Assembly (NCBI RefSeq): GCF_009649075.1
Contig: NZ_CP045737.1
Span: forward strand, 744,001-808,000
Direction of reading: 5' to 3'
DNA length: 64,000 bases
From: Aeromicrobium yanjiei
GTDB taxonomy: Bacteria; Actinomycetota; Actinomycetes; Propionibacteriales; Nocardioidaceae
Shown piece by piece: positions 62,603-64,000 of this stretch (position 1 is the first letter of the stretch; every line of letters begins with the position of its first letter). The notes under the pieces are model-generated. The model ran no database searches, was not told where the DNA came from, and saw only the letters and a program-made list of their open reading frames with translations. The translations under genes and the position numbers were made by a program.

Positions 62603-64000
62603 TCATTCGATGACGGAAGCAAAGACCAGAAGCGCGGGCCCGGCCTCCGCGCCGCGATACTCGTGACCCTGCTGTTCGTGCTGCTGTCAGGCGCGATGTT
62701 CGCCCTGGCCCCCGAGGCCAGGGAGTCCAACGCACCCACTGCGGGCCTGCCGGACTCGGCCGACTCCACCACCGTGGCACGCCTGCAGCAGACCCTGCCG
62801 TCCAGCGACGTGTCCCCGGCGATCGTCGTGGTGAGTCGCGACGGCGGCAAGGCCCTCGACGGCGAGGAGAAGCAGGCCGTCACCGATCTGGCCTCGAAGC
62901 TGGAGTCGGTCTCGGTCACCGATGACGCTCTCAAGCCGGTCTTCTCCGACGACGGGAAGGTCGCGCTGCTCGCAGTGCCGTTGAAGCAGTCGACCGGCGC
63001 GGAGAAGATCGACTCGCTGCGCTCCACCGTGGACAGGTCCTTGCCCGACGGGGTCGAGGCCGAGGTCACGGGAGGTCCGGCCTTCGAGTCCGACCTCAAG
63101 GACGTCTTCGCGGGCGCCGACGTCCGACTGCTCATCTCGACGGCCCTCGTCGTCGCGCTCCTGCTGCTCGTGACCTACCGGAGCCCGTGGCTGTGGCTCG
63201 TGCCGCTGGTGGTCGTTGCGGTCGGCGACCGTGTCGCGGCCCTCGCGGTCGCGACCGCGACCCAGGTCTTCGACTACGACGTCGACGGCTCCACGACCGG
63301 CATCACGTCGGTCCTGGTGTTCGGTGCCGGCACCAACTACGCGCTGCTGCTCATCGCCCGCTATCGCGAGGAGCTGAGGCGCCACGAGAGTCGCTTCGTC
63401 GCGATGCGGGCCGCGTGGCGGCAGGCCGCGCCCGCCATCCTCGCGAGCTCGGGCACCGTGACCCTGGCCCTGCTGACCCTGTCGTTCGCCGACACCCCGA
63501 CCAACCGGGCGCTGGGCTGGTCCGCCGCGATCGGCATCGTCGTCGCGGTGATCTTCGGGCTGATCGCCCTGCCGGCCGCGATGGTCCTGTTCGGTCGTGG
63601 CCTGTTCTGGCCGTTCGTCCCGCGTCTTGGCCAGAAGGACCCGTCCCGCGACGGGGTCTGGGCGCGCGTCGGTGCGGCCGTGGTCAGCCGGCCCAAGACG
63701 TTCGTGGCAGGCTCCCTCGCCCTCCTGGCGATCCTCGCTGTCGGGGGATCGGGCCTGCAGGTCGGGCTGACCCAGAACGAGCGCTTCCGCGAGACCCCCG
63801 AGTCCGTGCTGGGCCAGGAGACCCTCGCCCAGGCGTTCCCGGCCGGGTTCGCCGAGCCGACGGTCGTGCTCGCGAAGCCCGATCAGGCCAAGGCGGTGAT
63901 CGCCGACCTCGAGGACGTCGACGGCGTCTCGAGCGTGATGCCTGGTCCCGCCTCGGAGAAGTGGGCCGAGCTCAACGTCGTGCTCGACAGCGACCGTGGC
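62597..64000 (+). CDS. MMPL-family RND transporter, 3' end beyond the window
   Basis: 468 codons are visible with no stop, so the gene continues past base 64000. The start is GTG 62597, seven bases after a TACTAT -10. The N-terminal helix is at about residues 20-40 (AAILVTLLFVLLSGAMFALA). A large external domain is followed by about five helices (from VRLLISTALVVALLLLVTYR). The transmembrane-4 signature reads VFGAGTNYALLLIARYREEL, with Asn where the Asp of the MmpL3 proton-relay pair (GTDY) is usual. A second repeat begins at VSRPKTFVAGSLALLAILAV. It is likely a lipid or drug exporter controlled by the divergent MarR. Confidence 0.9.
   Translation, partial: MESFDDGSKDQKRGPGLRAAILVTLLFVLLSGAMFALAPEARESNAPTAGLPDSADSTTVARLQQTLPSSDVSPAIVVVSRDGGKALDGEEKQAVTDLASKLESVSVTDDALKPVFSDDGKVALLAVPLKQSTGAEKIDSLRSTVDRSLPDGVEAEVTGGPAFESDLKDVFAGADVRLLISTALVVALLLLVTYRSPWLWLVPLVVVAVGDRVAALAVATATQVFDYDVDGSTTGITSVLVFGAGTNYALLLIARYREELRRHESRFVAMRAAWRQAAPAILASSGTVTLALLTLSFADTPTNRALGWSAAIGIVVAVIFGLIALPAAMVLFGRGLFWPFVPRLGQKDPSRDGVWARVGAAVVSRPKTFVAGSLALLAILAVGGSGLQVGLTQNERFRETPESVLGQETLAQAFPAGFAEPTVVLAKPDQAKAVIADLEDVDGVSSVMPGPASEKWAELNVVLDSDRG

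Noticed and set aside
59538-62666. A 1042-residue plus-strand open frame
   Set aside because: It is antisense to the clear UvrA-like gene and is rich in Arg, Gly, Asp and His, as expected for the opposite strand of high-GC coding DNA.

Overview
The window is 64 kb of high-GC DNA. Its 16S/23S/5S operon at 49.5-54.8 kb has a 16S sequence that reads as Nocardioidaceae, most like Aeromicrobium. That placement is from memory of such sequences, not from a search. TANNNT -10 boxes, GTG starts, ATGA gene overlaps and several apparently leaderless promoters fit an actinobacterium.

Region 1 (1-34.9 kb) is a catabolic island. After a truncated FAD oxidoreductase and an internally deleted IS481 transposase relic come two paralogous AraC activators and two paralogous APC permeases. 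With them are a flavin amine oxidase, an FMN reductase, three cupins, two SDRs of the mycofactocin-dependent type, a PucR regulator, a glutamate dehydrogenase-family enzyme, MmsA, a class III aminotransferase, PdxS, three further aldehyde dehydrogenases, a PuuB-like oxidase, an NTF2-flavin monooxygenase fusion and a CaiB CoA-transferase. The layout suggests import of one or more amines, oxidative or transaminating removal of nitrogen, oxidation of the aldehydes to acids, and CoA activation. A second sub-module at 30.4-35.6 kb (CitE-like lyase, double-hotdog hydratase, CaiB, acyl-CoA dehydrogenase, GntR) looks like branched C5-dicarboxylyl-CoA breakdown. The main discovery is a promoter element repeated at fixed spacing, TGGC-N8-TCAAGTCG-N17-TAGNNT. 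It precedes six of these transcription units convincingly and two more weakly, and it defines a candidate AraC regulon.

Region 2 (35.8-48.9 kb) is mixed regulator-enzyme pairs: TetR + ABC exporter; thioesterase + disulfide reductase + membrane protein; hydrolase/TetR; TspO-like protein; EAL protein; TetR + FBP zinc protein; MBL hydrolase/TetR; epoxide-hydrolase-like protein/MarR; PRISE-type reductase. Most divergent pairs have clear palindromic operators between them.

Region 3 (48.9-54.9 kb) is the rRNA operon: two promoters, no tRNA in the spacer, RNase III-type processing stems and two terminators.

Region 4 (54.9-64 kb) holds an IclR-controlled pcaFIJ set (3-oxoadipate to succinyl-CoA + acetyl-CoA), two alanine-rich stress-type proteins, a short UvrA paralogue, and a MarR/MMPL pair. 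The MMPL gene runs off the right edge.
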